DNA of 64,000 nt from Mycobacterium sp. URHB0044 (GTDB lineage: Bacteria > Actinomycetota > Actinomycetes > Mycobacteriales > Mycobacteriaceae). The number at the start of each line of letters is the position of its first letter. The first letter of the stretch is position 1. The stretch is from contig NZ_JIAW01000026.1 of the NCBI RefSeq assembly GCF_000620625.1, positions 26,634 to 90,633 on the forward strand, given 5' to 3'. This document shows positions 1-8,846 of the stretch, in pieces. The notes beneath the pieces are model-generated. The model was not told the DNA's origin. It made no database searches and was given only the letters and a program-made list of their open reading frames with translations. The position numbers were made by a program, and so were the translations under genes.

Positions 1-860
1 TGTGGGACAACGTCGCGTACGGGCCGCGGAGCATGAAGAAGGACAAGGGCGAGGTCAGTCGTCGCGTCGACGAGATCCTCGACATCGTCCGGCTCGCGGA
101 CTTCGCCAAGCGCAAGCCCGCCCAGTTGTCGGGTGGCCAGCAGCAGCGCGTCGCACTGGCCCGTGCCTTGGTCAACTACCCAAGCGCGTTGTTGCTCGAC
201 GAGCCGCTCGGCGCGCTCGACCTGAAACTGCGGCACGCGATGCAATTCGAGCTCAAGCGGATCCAGCGCGAGGTCGGCATCACGTTCGTGTACGTGACGC
301 ACGATCAGGAGGAAGCGCTGACGATGAGTGACCGCATTGCGGTCATGAACGCGGGCAACGTCGAACAGATCGGTTCTCCCACCGAGATCTACGACCAGCC
401 CTCGACGGTGTTCGTCGCGAACTTCATCGGCCAGGCCAACCTGTGGGCCGGTCGCCAGACCCGGCTCGACGGTGACGTCGCCGAGATCGAGGTGCTCGGC
501 ACGACGATTCGGGCGCGGCCGGGAACGACCCGAATCGAGCCGGGCGGCCACGCCACCTTGATGGTGCGGCCCGAACGCGTGCGGGTGTCGATGGAGCAGC
601 CCGCCGGCAGTGTCGTGTCGGTGCGGGCCACCGTGACCGATCTGACGTTCCAGGGCCCGGTCGTGCGGCTCTCACTGGCCGCGCCCGACGGCTCGCCCGT
701 GCTTGCCCACATCGGTGCCGAACAGGAGCTGCCGCTGCTGCGCCCCGGTGACGAGGTGTACGTCTGCTGGGCAACCGAAGCCTCACTGGTGCTGCCCGCC
801 GCCGACATTCCCACGACCGAGGATCTCGAGGAGATGCTCGACGCACCTGACACGCCCTAG
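1..860 (+). CDS. Polyamine-type ABC transporter ATP-binding protein (5' end outside window)
   Basis: This is the ATPase of a spermidine/putrescine-type importer. Frame 3 is open from the first base and encodes a NVAYGPR stretch before the first internal ATG at 33, so the true start and the Walker A loop lie upstream. The visible part has the signature LSGGQQQR, Walker B LLLDEPLGALD and the switch histidine in VTHDQEEA, followed by a TOBE-type C-terminal domain as in PotA/CysA-class ATPases. A binding protein and two permeases follow on the same strand, which fits one operon. The substrate (polyamine, or another small cationic compound) is inferred from family resemblance only. Confidence 0.93.
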   Translation, partial: WDNVAYGPRSMKKDKGEVSRRVDEILDIVRLADFAKRKPAQLSGGQQQRVALARALVNYPSALLLDEPLGALDLKLRHAMQFELKRIQREVGITFVYVTHDQEEALTMSDRIAVMNAGNVEQIGSPTEIYDQPSTVFVANFIGQANLWAGRQTRLDGDVAEIEVLGTTIRARPGTTRIEPGGHATLMVRPERVRVSMEQPAGSVVSVRATVTDLTFQGPVVRLSLAAPDGSPVLAHIGAEQELPLLRPGDEVYVCWATEASLVLPAADIPTTEDLEEMLDAPDTP

Positions 861-910
861 CGGTCGAAACCCCTTCCCCGCCGACGGATTCAGAAAGGCA
901 CCTCCCTGCC

Positions 911-2113
911 ATGGCCAATGAAATCAACCCCGAGCTCATCGCGCAGTTCGCCAAAGCCCGGACCTCCCGTCGGCGGTTCCTCGGCGGAAGTGCCGCTGCT
1001 GCAGCGGCACTCGCGCTCGGCGGGGCGACGCTCGCGGCGTGCGGCTCCAAGGACAGCACCACGAGTTCGAGCGGCTCGTCGGCGGCACCGCCGCCGGACG
1101 ACGGCGCACCCGCGAAGGGCAATCTGCGCATCTCGAACTGGCCGCTGTACATGGCCGACGGCTTCGTCGCAGCCTTCCAGAAGGCCAGCGGAATCACCGT
1201 GGACTACAAGGAAGACTTCAACGACAACGAGGAGTGGTTCGCCAAGAACAAGGATCCGTTGTCGCGCAAGCAGGACATCGGCGCGGACCTCGTGGTGCCG
1301 ACGCAGTTCATGGCGCTTCGGTTGAAGGGCCTCGGCTGGCTCAACGAGATCAGCGACACCCGTGTGCCGAACAAGAAGAACCTGCGGCCCGACCTGTTGA
1401 ACGACAAGTCCGACCCGGGCCGCAAGTTCACCGCGCCGTACATGACCGGCATGGTCGGGTTGGCGTACAACAAGGCCGCCACGAAACGAGCCATCACCAA
1501 GATCGACGACCTGTGGGATCCCGCCTTCAAGGGCAAGGTCAGCCTGCTCTCCGACATGCAGGACGGCCTCGGCATGATCATGACCTCGCAGGGCGGCGAC
1601 ATCGCCAACCCGACCATGGAGGCGGTCCAGAAGGCGGTCGATCTGGTCAAGGAGCAGAAGGACAAGGGTCAGATCCGGCGCTTCACCGGCAACGACTACG
1701 CCGACGACCTTGCAGCAGGCAACATCGTTGTCGCGCAAGCATATTCGGGTGACGTTGTCCAGTTGCAGGCCGACAATCCCGACCTGCAGTTCGTCATCCC
1801 GGAGTCCGGCGGCGACTGGTTCATCGACACCCAGGTGATCCCGTATACGACCGAGAATCAGCATGCCGCCGAGGCGTGGATCGACTACGTCTACGACCGG
1901 GTGAACTACGCCAAGTTGGTCGCCTTCACGCAGTACGTGCCCGTGTTGTCGGACATGACCGACGAGCTCAACAAGATCGATCCGAAGCTCGGCGCCAACC
2001 CGCTGATCAACGTCTCGGATGCCGACAAGGCGAAACTGCACACCTGGGCGGCGCTCACCGACGAGCAGACCCAGCAGTTCAACACCGCGTACGCCAGCGT
2101 CACCGGTAGCTAA
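911..2113 (+). CDS. Tat-exported lipoprotein, polyamine-type substrate-binding protein (PotD/PotF-like)
   Basis: A 400-residue extracytoplasmic binding protein. The N-terminus has a twin-arginine motif (SRRRFLGG, residues 19-26), a hydrophobic Ala-rich stretch and a lipobox LAAC with the acceptor cysteine at residue 44. It should therefore be folded in the cytoplasm, exported by Tat and anchored as a lipoprotein. The mature part has the PotD-type pattern beginning LRISNWPLYM, with later motifs such as GLAYNK. It lies 50 bp after the ATPase gene, and the next permease starts on the base after its stop, so it belongs to the importer operon. Family assignment is confident; the ligand is not proven. 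Confidence 0.92.
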   Translation: MANEINPELIAQFAKARTSRRRFLGGSAAAAAALALGGATLAACGSKDSTTSSSGSSAAPPPDDGAPAKGNLRISNWPLYMADGFVAAFQKASGITVDYKEDFNDNEEWFAKNKDPLSRKQDIGADLVVPTQFMALRLKGLGWLNEISDTRVPNKKNLRPDLLNDKSDPGRKFTAPYMTGMVGLAYNKAATKRAITKIDDLWDPAFKGKVSLLSDMQDGLGMIMTSQGGDIANPTMEAVQKAVDLVKEQKDKGQIRRFTGNDYADDLAAGNIVVAQAYSGDVVQLQADNPDLQFVIPESGGDWFIDTQVIPYTTENQHAAEAWIDYVYDRVNYAKLVAFTQYVPVLSDMTDELNKIDPKLGANPLINVSDADKAKLHTWAALTDEQTQQFNTAYASVTGS

Positions 2114-2989
2114 ATGGCGGGGGCAGCGAGCAGCAACCGCCAGCGCAGCAAGATCGCGCCGTACCTGATGATCTTGCCTGCGCTGGCGTACCTGGCCATC
2201 TTCTTCGTCGTCCCGTTCTGGTCGTTGTTCCGCACGTCGCTGTCGTCGTCGGGTGGCTCGATCTACCTTCCGACGCTGACGTTTACGTGGGACTTCGGCA
2301 ACTACGGGCAGGCGTTGACGGCGTACCAGGATCAGATCGTGCGTTCGCTGACGTACGCCTTCACCGCGACCGTGGTCTCACTGCTGATCTCGTACCCGCT
2401 CGCCTACGCGATCGCCTTCAAGTCGGGGCGGTTCAAGAACCTGCTGCTCGGTCTGGTGATCCTGCCGTTCTTCGTGACCTTCCTGGTTCGCACTCTGGCC
2501 TGGAAGACGATCCTGGCCGACGACGGCGTCGTGGTGCACACGCTCGGTTCCATCGGGCTGCTGCCGTCCGACGGTCGGCTGTTGTCGACCAGCTGGGCGG
2601 TGATCGGCGGGCTGGTCTACAACTCGATGACGTTCATGATCCTGCCGCTCTACGTGAGCCTGGAGAAGATCGATCCACGGCTGCTCGAGGCGTCGAAGGA
2701 CCTGTATTCGACGGGTTACCGGGCGTTCCGAAAGATCATCCTGCCGTTGTCGATACCGGGTGTGCTCGCGGGCAGCCTGCTGGTGTTCATCCCCGCCATG
2801 GGCGACTTCATCAATGCCGACTATCTGGGCAGCACGCAAACCACGATGATCGGCAACGTCATTCAGAAGCAGTTCCTGGTGGTGAAGGACTACCCCGGCG
2901 CGGCGGCGCTCAGCTTCCTGCTGATGGCCATGATCCTCGCGGGAGTGTTGTCGTACACGCGTGCGCTCGGCACGGAGGACTTGGTATGA
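2114..2989 (+). CDS. ABC transporter permease (PotB-like)
   Basis: A 291-residue inner-membrane permease with about six hydrophobic segments. The first is near residues 17-40, and the cytoplasmic EAA-type loop (LLEASKDLYSTGYRAFRKIILPLSIPG) lies near residues 193-219, where the ATPase docks. The ATG begins directly after the TAA of the binding-protein gene, and the gene ends in an ATGA overlap with the next permease. This indicates coupled translation of a 1:1 permease pair. It corresponds to the PotB half of polyamine importers. Confidence 0.92.
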   Translation: MAGAASSNRQRSKIAPYLMILPALAYLAIFFVVPFWSLFRTSLSSSGGSIYLPTLTFTWDFGNYGQALTAYQDQIVRSLTYAFTATVVSLLISYPLAYAIAFKSGRFKNLLLGLVILPFFVTFLVRTLAWKTILADDGVVVHTLGSIGLLPSDGRLLSTSWAVIGGLVYNSMTFMILPLYVSLEKIDPRLLEASKDLYSTGYRAFRKIILPLSIPGVLAGSLLVFIPAMGDFINADYLGSTQTTMIGNVIQKQFLVVKDYPGAAALSFLLMAMILAGVLSYTRALGTEDLV

Positions 2990-3849
2990 CGCTTCAGGAA
3001 GGCACCGCGGTCGTCGACATGCTCGACGGTCCGCCGGTCAAGACCAGGCGCTCGATCAGGGGCACGGGCAAGGCAGGCGACATCGCGCTGCGCGTGGTCG
3101 CCGGCCTGGTTTTGCTGTACATCTTCGTGCCGATCTTCGTGATCGTGTCGTTCTCGTTCAACAAGCCCGCGGGCAAGTTCAACTACACCTGGCAGGGCTT
3201 CACACTGGACAACTGGGCGAATCCGTTCAAGTATCCCGCCCTGGCCCAGGCGCTCAAGATGAGCATCGAGGTGGCGGCGTTGTCCACCTTGGTGGCGGTC
3301 GCGCTGGGTACGTTGCTCGCGATCGCGCTTGTCCGCCAACGATTCCGGGGCAACAAGGCGGTCGAGACGTTCTTGGTGCTCCCGCTGACTGCACCCGAAG
3401 TGGTGATGGGCGCATCGCTACTGACACTGTTCCTCGACCTCGGCTGGGCGACGGGCTTCGGCACCATCCTGATCGCGCACATCGCCTTCGAGATCAGCTT
3501 CATCGCGATGACGGTGCGGGCCCGTGTGCGCGGTTTCGACTGGACGTTGGAGGATGCGTCGATGGACTTGGGTGCGAGCCCAACCCGGACGTTCTTCAAG
3601 GTGACGCTTCCGCTGATCGTTCCCGGGATCGTGGCGGCCGCCATGCTGTCGTTCGCCTTGTCGCTCGACGACTTCATCATCACCTACTTCGTCAGCGGCT
3701 CCACCGTGACGTATCCGTTGTTCGTCAACGCCGCCGTGAAGGCTGCCGTGCCACCGCAAATCAACGTGCTGGCGACGGCGATCCTGGTGATCAGCCTGAT
3801 CCTGCTGGCCGTCGGAACGCTGTACCGCCGCAAGCGGATCGAGGGCTGA
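2986..3849 (+). CDS. ABC transporter permease (PotC-like)
   Basis: A 287-residue permease with about six membrane segments and an EAA-type loop (LEDASMDLGASPTRTFFKVTLPLIVPG) typical of PotC. The start ATG at 2986 overlaps the stop of the preceding permease by 4 bp; the open frame extends upstream but only inside that gene. About 25 hydrophilic residues (MTLQEGTAVVDMLDG onward) precede the first membrane helix. It completes an ATPase / binding protein / two-permease importer. Ribonuclease Z starts 9 bp downstream and may be co-transcribed. Confidence 0.92.
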   Translation: MTLQEGTAVVDMLDGPPVKTRRSIRGTGKAGDIALRVVAGLVLLYIFVPIFVIVSFSFNKPAGKFNYTWQGFTLDNWANPFKYPALAQALKMSIEVAALSTLVAVALGTLLAIALVRQRFRGNKAVETFLVLPLTAPEVVMGASLLTLFLDLGWATGFGTILIAHIAFEISFIAMTVRARVRGFDWTLEDASMDLGASPTRTFFKVTLPLIVPGIVAAAMLSFALSLDDFIITYFVSGSTVTYPLFVNAAVKAAVPPQINVLATAILVISLILLAVGTLYRRKRIEG

Positions 3850-3858
3850 CGGCGCGCT

Positions 3859-4773
3859 GTGTCAGCCCGTGAGCTGGTCGTGCTCGGCACCGCCAGTCAG
3901 GTGCCGACCCGTCACCGAAACCACAACGGATACCTGTTGCGCTGGGACGGCGAGGGGCTGCTGTTCGACCCCGGTGAGGGCACGCAACGGCAGATGCTGT
4001 TGGCCGGTGTGCCGGCAAGTAGCGTGACCCGGTTGTGCCTCACCCACTTTCACGGTGATCATTGCCTCGGTGTGCCCGGCGTGGTGCAACGCCTTTCCGT
4101 CGACGGTGTCCAGCACCCGGTGCACGCGTACTTCCCGGCGTCCGGACAGCACTTCTTCGATCGGCTCCGGCACGCCAGCCTCTTTCACGACCTGGTGGAC
4201 GTGCCCGAGGTGCCCGTCACGGCGGACGGGCCGATAGCCACCGGAGCGTTCGGGGTCCTGGAGGCGCGCACGCTCGATCACTCGGCCGACGCGATCGGCT
4301 ACCGGCTGACCGAGCCCGACGGCCGGCGGTTCGTTCCCGAGCTGCTGGCCCGCTTCGGCATCGCGGGCCCTACTGTCGGCGAATTGCAACGGACGGGGTC
4401 GATCGAAGCCAATGGGCGGATGGTCGAACTGTCGGACGTCAGCGAAGCACGGCGCGGGCAGCGATTCGCGTTCGTCATGGACACCCGCTTGTGTGATGCC
4501 GTGTACGCACTGGCCGATGCCGTCGACATGTTGGTGATCGAGGCGACGTTCCTGGACGAGGACGCCGAGTTGGCAACGCGCTACGGGCATTTGACCGCGC
4601 GGCAGGCGGCGCGGGTGGCGGCCGAGTCCGGGGTGCGGCGGCTCGTGCTGACGCACTTCTCGCAGCGCTACACCGACTTGCAGCGACACCGTGAGGAAGC
4701 GGCCGAGGTGTTCGACGGCGATCTCGTCATCGCCGAGGACCTCGCGCGGATCCCGGTCCCGGCGCGAGAGTGA
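3859..4773 (+). CDS. rnz: Ribonuclease Z (metallo-beta-lactamase fold)
   Basis: A 304-residue tRNA 3'-processing endonuclease of the MBL superfamily. The zinc motif LTHFHGDH (H63, H65, D67, H68) and the DPGEGTQRQ stretch near residues 37-45 are typical of RNase Z/ElaC. Further conserved positions are LDHSADAIGYR (near 138) and LVLTHFSQRY (near 263). The start is GTG at 3859. It follows the permease gene by 9 bp and is convergent with the next gene. The short-form length fits bacterial RNase Z. Confidence 0.88.
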   Translation: MSARELVVLGTASQVPTRHRNHNGYLLRWDGEGLLFDPGEGTQRQMLLAGVPASSVTRLCLTHFHGDHCLGVPGVVQRLSVDGVQHPVHAYFPASGQHFFDRLRHASLFHDLVDVPEVPVTADGPIATGAFGVLEARTLDHSADAIGYRLTEPDGRRFVPELLARFGIAGPTVGELQRTGSIEANGRMVELSDVSEARRGQRFAFVMDTRLCDAVYALADAVDMLVIEATFLDEDAELATRYGHLTARQAARVAAESGVRRLVLTHFSQRYTDLQRHREEAAEVFDGDLVIAEDLARIPVPARE

Positions 4774-4788
4774 TGCCGCGGCAGGCCG

Positions 4789-5142
4789 TCAGGCGTCCAG
4801 GCGCACGGTGACGGAAACGCGCCCCTTGTCGTCGCGATGGGCGACGGCGTGCCCAGTGCGGTCACGACCGTCGAGCTTCAGCAGCGTGATCGGGCCGCCC
4901 TCGCCGAGAAAGTTGCGCCACCACGACTTTCCGTCGGGCATGGAGACGCCGATGGTGATGGTGTCACCGGAGCGCCGATAGCCCACCGGCGTCTCGATCG
5001 TCTTGCCCGAGCGCCGTCCGACGTAGCGAATGTTGATCAGCCCGCGGCGTACGAATCCGCCCACCACGGGTGCGTCGATCAACCCGACGAAGACCGCGTT
5101 GATGGCGCGGGCCAACGGTGAAGTGAACATGCCAGATGCCAT
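4789..5142 (-). CDS. Deazaflavin (F420)-type nitroreductase/quinone reductase family protein
   Basis: A 117-residue small split-barrel protein resembling the mycobacterial Ddn-like F420H2-dependent quinone reductases. The visible pattern is a short N-terminal helix, then IRYVGRRSGKTIETPVGYRR and DGKSWWRNF, followed by the core strands with GGPITLLKLDGRDR. Such enzymes usually reduce quinones or nitro compounds with F420H2. It is convergent with rnz with 15 bp between the stops, and lies 9 bp downstream of the EamA gene on the same strand, with which it may share a transcript. Cofactor choice is inferred from the family. Confidence 0.7.
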   Translation of the reverse strand: MASGMFTSPLARAINAVFVGLIDAPVVGGFVRRGLINIRYVGRRSGKTIETPVGYRRSGDTITIGVSMPDGKSWWRNFLGEGGPITLLKLDGRDRTGHAVAHRDDKGRVSVTVRLDA

Positions 5143-5151
5143 GTTTCGAGC

Positions 5152-6039
5152 TTAGCTAGCCACCTCGGCGGGCATGGGCGCCGACCTGGCCCCGCTGCGC
5201 GATGCGCCCATTCCGGCCGCGACCACCAGGCAGATGCCCACCACGGCGGAGACGCCCGGCACCTGGTTCAGCACGATCAGGCCGACGATGAGGGCGAAGG
5301 CCGGCTCCAGACTCATGAGCGTGCCGAATGCCGCGGTGGTCAGTCTGCGCAGCGACATCATCTCCAGCGCGAACGGCACGACCGGGAGCAGCACGGCCAA
5401 TCCGATGCCGATGAGCAGGATCTCGGGGGTCATCTTGGCGAGCACCGAGGGTCCGACCACCAGGGTGGCCACCACACCGGCGACGGGCATCGAGACCGCC
5501 AGACCGGCGATGCCGTCGACGCCGTCACCGACGCGCTGGGTGAGCAGGATGTAGATGCCCCAGCAGACCGCCGCGGCCAGTGCGAACAAGACGCCGATCA
5601 AATCGATCGACCCTGCCCACGGGTTGGTCAGCAACACCACGCCGATGGCGGCCAAGCCCGGCCACAGGATGCGGCGACCACCGCGGCCCTGCGCCACCGC
5701 GACGCCGAGCGGGCCAAGGAACTCCAGCGCGCTGGCGGTGCCGAGTGGGATGCGGTCGACGGAGGCCATGAACAGCAGCGTGATGCACGCGGTGACGACA
5801 CCCAGTACGACACACGTCAGGAACGTGGAGCGGGTGAACGACGCCCGGCGCGGCCGCACGACGACGAGCAGGATCAAGCCGGCCCAGGCCAGACGCAGCC
5901 ACGCCGCGCCCTCGGAACCGATCCGATCCATCAAGCCGATGGACAACGCCAGGCCGATCTGCACGCACACCATCGACCCAGTCGCCATCAGCACACCGGT
6001 GCGTACCTGGTTCGTGGTCATCACTGCATTGAACGGCAC
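5152..6039 (-). CDS. EamA/DMT-family transporter (RhtA-like exporter)
   Basis: A 295-residue membrane protein with about ten hydrophobic helices arranged as two EamA repeats. Typical features are LEFLGPLGVAVAQG in the first half and SLEPAFALIVGLIVLNQVPG in the second, as in RhtA/YdcZ-type metabolite and amino-acid exporters. The longest frame begins at GTG 6039; an ATG at 6021 (MTTNQVRTG) is an equally plausible start. The substrate cannot be read from the sequence. Confidence 0.85.
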   Translation of the reverse strand: MPFNAVMTTNQVRTGVLMATGSMVCVQIGLALSIGLMDRIGSEGAAWLRLAWAGLILLVVVRPRRASFTRSTFLTCVVLGVVTACITLLFMASVDRIPLGTASALEFLGPLGVAVAQGRGGRRILWPGLAAIGVVLLTNPWAGSIDLIGVLFALAAAVCWGIYILLTQRVGDGVDGIAGLAVSMPVAGVVATLVVGPSVLAKMTPEILLIGIGLAVLLPVVPFALEMMSLRRLTTAAFGTLMSLEPAFALIVGLIVLNQVPGVSAVVGICLVVAAGMGASRSGARSAPMPAEVAS

Positions 6040-6160
6040 GCGGACCGTTCGCGTCCACGTGATTTAACTGGACATACCGTTCATGATTCGTGGACGGTTG
6101 GTCATCACGACATTCGCACGTTGGACCACGCATCCCTCATTGGGTTGTTGGTGCACCCAA

Positions 6161-7276
6161 TCACGGGAAGTCGGTGCGGGCGCGGATGATCAGATCCACC
6201 ATCGACGATCCGCCGGACGCCCCGTTGATCAGGGGGATGGTCTTCGCGCCGTCCTCGTATCGTTCCCAGCTCTGCACGCTGACCACGCGTGGCCACGGCT
6301 CGCCGTCCCACCAACCGAAGTACGGTCCCCCCGACTGGCCCGGCCACACATCGCCCCGATGTTGCATCGTTTCGTGCGCATCGTCCCGCGCGTCGTCCCC
6401 GTCGAGCGCCACGGGGCCGATGAACACCGGCCGGGATCCGCTGGCCATGTCGGCCGGGTACCCGATATGACTCCAGTAGTCTCCCCCGTCCCAATCGTCG
6501 GTGTAGGAACGCGAGCCCATCCAGCCGGTGCGCTCGCCGATCCGTTGGTCGAGCACCACCACCACGTAGTCGAACTGCTTCTCGGTCGAGTTGAGCGTCG
6601 GGCCGGTCACTTGACGCTGCCAGTAGATGTTCGTGCTGTACGCCGTACCGAACGGCCCGTCCCCGTCGAACGAGCTCGGCGTGAAGGACACCCAGTCTGC
6701 CACCCACGGTTCTTCGGGTGTCGGTGCGTGCCAGTTGATCCCGTGACTCACGGTCAGCAGGTGCCGCGGGCCGACCATCACACCCGAGGCACCAGACGGG
6801 TCGACCTTGCCGCAGGTGCACCACGGAAAGGAGGTGTCGCTGAACACGAACCTGTCCTCGGGCGGGAAGAGGCAGGTGGCGTAGTCCAATCCCGGTTCGA
6901 CGTCGTGCTCGATCCGGCGGGTCGGACGGAACCGCGGCTCGAGTTCGGCAGGTCGGACTCGAGAATCGAGATGGTCTGGGAGAAAGCCGGCGACCTGCTC
7001 GGGATGGTCGGCCTCGGCGTACAGATCACGACGCGGATCGAGTTGGACCGTCTCCGGCGGCGGTGCGAACGCCCGTTCGCCGACCCGGCGGCCGGGGATC
7101 GAATAGTCGAAACGCACGACGTCGGTACCGGGAACGATCGCCCGCTCGGTCCGTAGCTCGGATTCCTCGCCGGGCGCGAAAAGCGTGCCCCCTACGGGCT
7201 CGGCCGAACGACCCGTACCGCGCCGCTGCTCGACCCGCTCGGCATGTTCGGTGAAGGGAATCGGGTTGTCCGCCAT
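6161..7276 (-). CDS. Trypsin-like (chymotrypsin-fold) serine protease
   Basis: A protein of about 371 residues with a complete trypsin/V8-type triad: histidine in LLTVSHG (about residue 178), aspartate in FDYVVVVLD (about 236) and serine in GQSGGP (about 315). About 150 residues precede the catalytic domain and contain no convincing signal peptide, so export would need another route or processing. ATG at 7276 is preferred because AGGAG lies 9 bp upstream; GTG at 7282 is the alternative. A pair CTCG near residues 153-156 may form a disulfide or bind metal. It reads away from the LuxR/subtilisin operon across a shared 760-bp region, which suggests co-regulation. The target is unknown. Confidence 0.85.
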   Translation of the reverse strand: MADNPIPFTEHAERVEQRRGTGRSAEPVGGTLFAPGEESELRTERAIVPGTDVVRFDYSIPGRRVGERAFAPPPETVQLDPRRDLYAEADHPEQVAGFLPDHLDSRVRPAELEPRFRPTRRIEHDVEPGLDYATCLFPPEDRFVFSDTSFPWCTCGKVDPSGASGVMVGPRHLLTVSHGINWHAPTPEEPWVADWVSFTPSSFDGDGPFGTAYSTNIYWQRQVTGPTLNSTEKQFDYVVVVLDQRIGERTGWMGSRSYTDDWDGGDYWSHIGYPADMASGSRPVFIGPVALDGDDARDDAHETMQHRGDVWPGQSGGPYFGWWDGEPWPRVVSVQSWERYEDGAKTIPLINGASGGSSMVDLIIRARTDFP

Positions 7277-7306
7277 GGTCACTCACTCCTTGGTCGTCGC
7301 GCGAGA

Positions 7307-7319
7307 GACATTCGATGTC
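7307..7319. promoter_or_regulatory. Inverted repeat GACAT-TCG-ATGTC
   Basis: A perfect 5-bp-arm dyad (GACATTCGATGTC) about 30 bp upstream of the protease start. A near copy occurs at 7428-7441, so it may be an operator. The binding protein is unknown; the LuxR-type regulator at 8037 is a candidate. Confidence 0.4.
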
Positions 7320-7354
7320 AGGTAACGGTACGGACCGGGCGGCTGTCGGCCTGA

Positions 7355-7366
7355 GTAGTGCACTAC
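7355..7366. promoter_or_regulatory. 12-bp perfect palindrome GTAGTGCACTAC
   Basis: A perfect 6+6 palindrome without spacer, about 80 bp upstream of the protease start and among other dyads. It is a possible operator; no known regulator consensus is recognised. Confidence 0.35.
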
Positions 7367-7427
7367 CTGTCTGTCTCCGGCCACGCGAAAGAGGCTGACG
7401 ACGTCCTCGCATTGCGGTCGTCGCCAT

Positions 7428-7441
7428 GACATTCGAGTGTC
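7428..7441. promoter_or_regulatory. Inverted repeat GACA-TTCGAG-TGTC
   Basis: Second copy of the GACATTCG element (GACATTCGAGTGTC), differing from the first by one inserted base. Two copies about 120 bp apart support a specific DNA-binding function. Confidence 0.4.
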
Positions 7442-7526
7442 GGCCATTGGTTTGTGCGGCCAGTCATCCGGAGTGGCTTGGGGCAACCGACTAATGGTTA
7501 GCCAAGGCTCGCTATTCCTACTACAC

Positions 7527-7543
7527 CACGACATTGAGTCGTG
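7527..7543. promoter_or_regulatory. Inverted repeat CACGAC-ATTGA-GTCGTG
   Basis: A perfect 6-bp-arm dyad with a 5-base loop, containing a third GACATT core. It may be an operator or a small hairpin; it lacks the T-run of a terminator. Confidence 0.35.
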
Positions 7544-7863
7544 ACAGATTACCAATCTACGAGCGATTTCGAAGCCATTCAGTTCGCTAATTGGGGCATA
7601 GCCAGGAAATGCCTGGCAAAGCGTTGTTTGTGCGCATGCCCGGGGGATTCTCCGCGACCGCTGCACGAACTGCTGGCGGCAACCAGAATGCCAACCGACA
7701 TCCCCCACGGCGCATCCGACACACATTGGTCGATCCCTTACACGGATCAACCGCGCACGAGAATCGGGTATTGCACTACTCGCATAACCGGCCCGCCGAT
7801 GGGGAAAAGTGTGTTTCATTAGTAATTCCGCGTTACGTGACACCACTTCGCGGAGGCCAGAAC

Positions 7864-8022
7864 ATGGGGGTGATGGCATGGGGAATATCGCATGTGCGCG
7901 GGAATCAGAGGACAGGCCACGAGACGGCATGTCCGCACGCATATCGCGAGCAGAATACGAGACCCGGCGCGAACCAAGCCGCAGCGCCCCCGTTTCACTT
8001 ACCCCATAGCGAACTACCCTGA
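7864..8022 (+). CDS. Possible 52-residue ORF upstream of the LuxR gene (weak)
   Basis: ATG at 7864 is preceded by GGAGG with an 8-base spacing, and the frame runs 52 codons (MGVMAWGISHVRG onward), ending 14 bp before the regulator start. Its composition is not clearly protein-like and no homologue is recognised. It could be a leader peptide or chance. Confidence 0.15.
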   Translation: MGVMAWGISHVRGNQRTGHETACPHAYREQNTRPGANQAAAPPFHLPHSELP

Positions 8023-8036
8023 CGACGAGGGCACCA

Positions 8037-8798
8037 ATGGGTGTCGCGTTGGGGCAACCACAGGGCAGAGCAGGCCCCTCCGCCCATGTGTTACTGCTCG
8101 ACGCCCTCGACGAGGTCCTCGTCGTTGTCGGCCAATCAGCCGCGCGCACGCCAGGTTTGGTGGCGTTGTGCCGCATGTTTGCCCGTCTGGTCGACGCGCC
8201 GGCGGCAGCCCATGCCCGCTTCGATGTCGGCGACAGCGCTGCCCGGCTCACCGTGTGGCGACAGCATGGAGGCACCGCCCTGGACATCGACGAGCCGCCG
8301 ATCGACGCTCCTGGTGCTCCCGATTATTGGACGAGAAGCACCACCCGGCGGAAGCTTCTCGACTGCCTGGATCAACGACACCTCGCCGAGCTGCCGCTAA
8401 ATCCAGATCCCTTGCGGCCCACCATCCTCGTGGTCGGACGCGACCGGCCCTTCACCGACACCGACAGTGACCGCATGGCCGCGGCCTACCGCTCGCTGTC
8501 GGTCCTCGAGCGGGTTGTCGACGGGCTGCGCCCAGCGCCGCATGCCCGGTTGTCAGCCCCGGTCGAATGCCGCCCACCGGGGGTGGCCACCGAGCTCACC
8601 GCGCGCGAACAAGAGGTATTGGCGATGCTCGGTGAAGGCCTACTCGCTCGATCGATCGCCCAGCGGCTGGACGTCTCCGAGCGCACAGTGCACAAACATC
8701 TAGGCAACGTCTACCGCAAGCTCGACGCCCACGACCGACTTCTGGCCGTCCGACGCGCCGAAATGCTCGGTCTACTCCCGGCTGCCGCCTCACGGTAG
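8037..8798 (+). CDS. LuxR-family transcriptional regulator
   Basis: A 253-residue protein with a clear C-terminal LuxR/NarL helix-turn-helix (residues about 186-248: LTAREQEVLAML, SIAQRLDVSERTVHKHLGNVYRKL). The N-terminal 170 residues look like a degenerate GAF-like sensor region; I see no phosphoacceptor receiver motif and no ATP-binding loop. It is the first gene of the rightward accessory run, and the subtilisin gene starts about 50 bp downstream. It probably controls this run and perhaps the divergent trypsin-like gene. The inducing signal is unknown. Confidence 0.85.
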   Translation: MGVALGQPQGRAGPSAHVLLLDALDEVLVVVGQSAARTPGLVALCRMFARLVDAPAAAHARFDVGDSAARLTVWRQHGGTALDIDEPPIDAPGAPDYWTRSTTRRKLLDCLDQRHLAELPLNPDPLRPTILVVGRDRPFTDTDSDRMAAAYRSLSVLERVVDGLRPAPHARLSAPVECRPPGVATELTAREQEVLAMLGEGLLARSIAQRLDVSERTVHKHLGNVYRKLDAHDRLLAVRRAEMLGLLPAAASR

Positions 8799-8846
8799 TA
8801 GTTCTGCGTATTGCCCCGGTCGTGTCGGCGGTCGAATATTCGCGGT

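Larger units (their letters stand above)
7277..8036. promoter_or_regulatory. 760-bp divergent control region between trypsin-like protease and LuxR-type regulator
   Basis: No convincing long coding sequence is visible here; the open frames lack protein-like composition. The left half is rich in inverted repeats: GACATTCGATGTC, GACATTCGAGTGTC, a GTAGTGCACTAC palindrome and a CACGAC-N5-GTCGTG repeat, listed separately. The right half is somewhat more AT-rich than the flanks and holds one possible 52-codon ORF with a ribosome site. The length and density of dyads suggest a regulated promoter zone serving both directions. Confidence 0.55.

Noticed and set aside
424..1197. Long minus-strand open frame opposite the ABC genes (and many like it across the window)
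   Set aside because: Antisense frames are long because of high GC. They lack ribosome sites, domain patterns and consistent third-position bias, and lie opposite recognisable genes.
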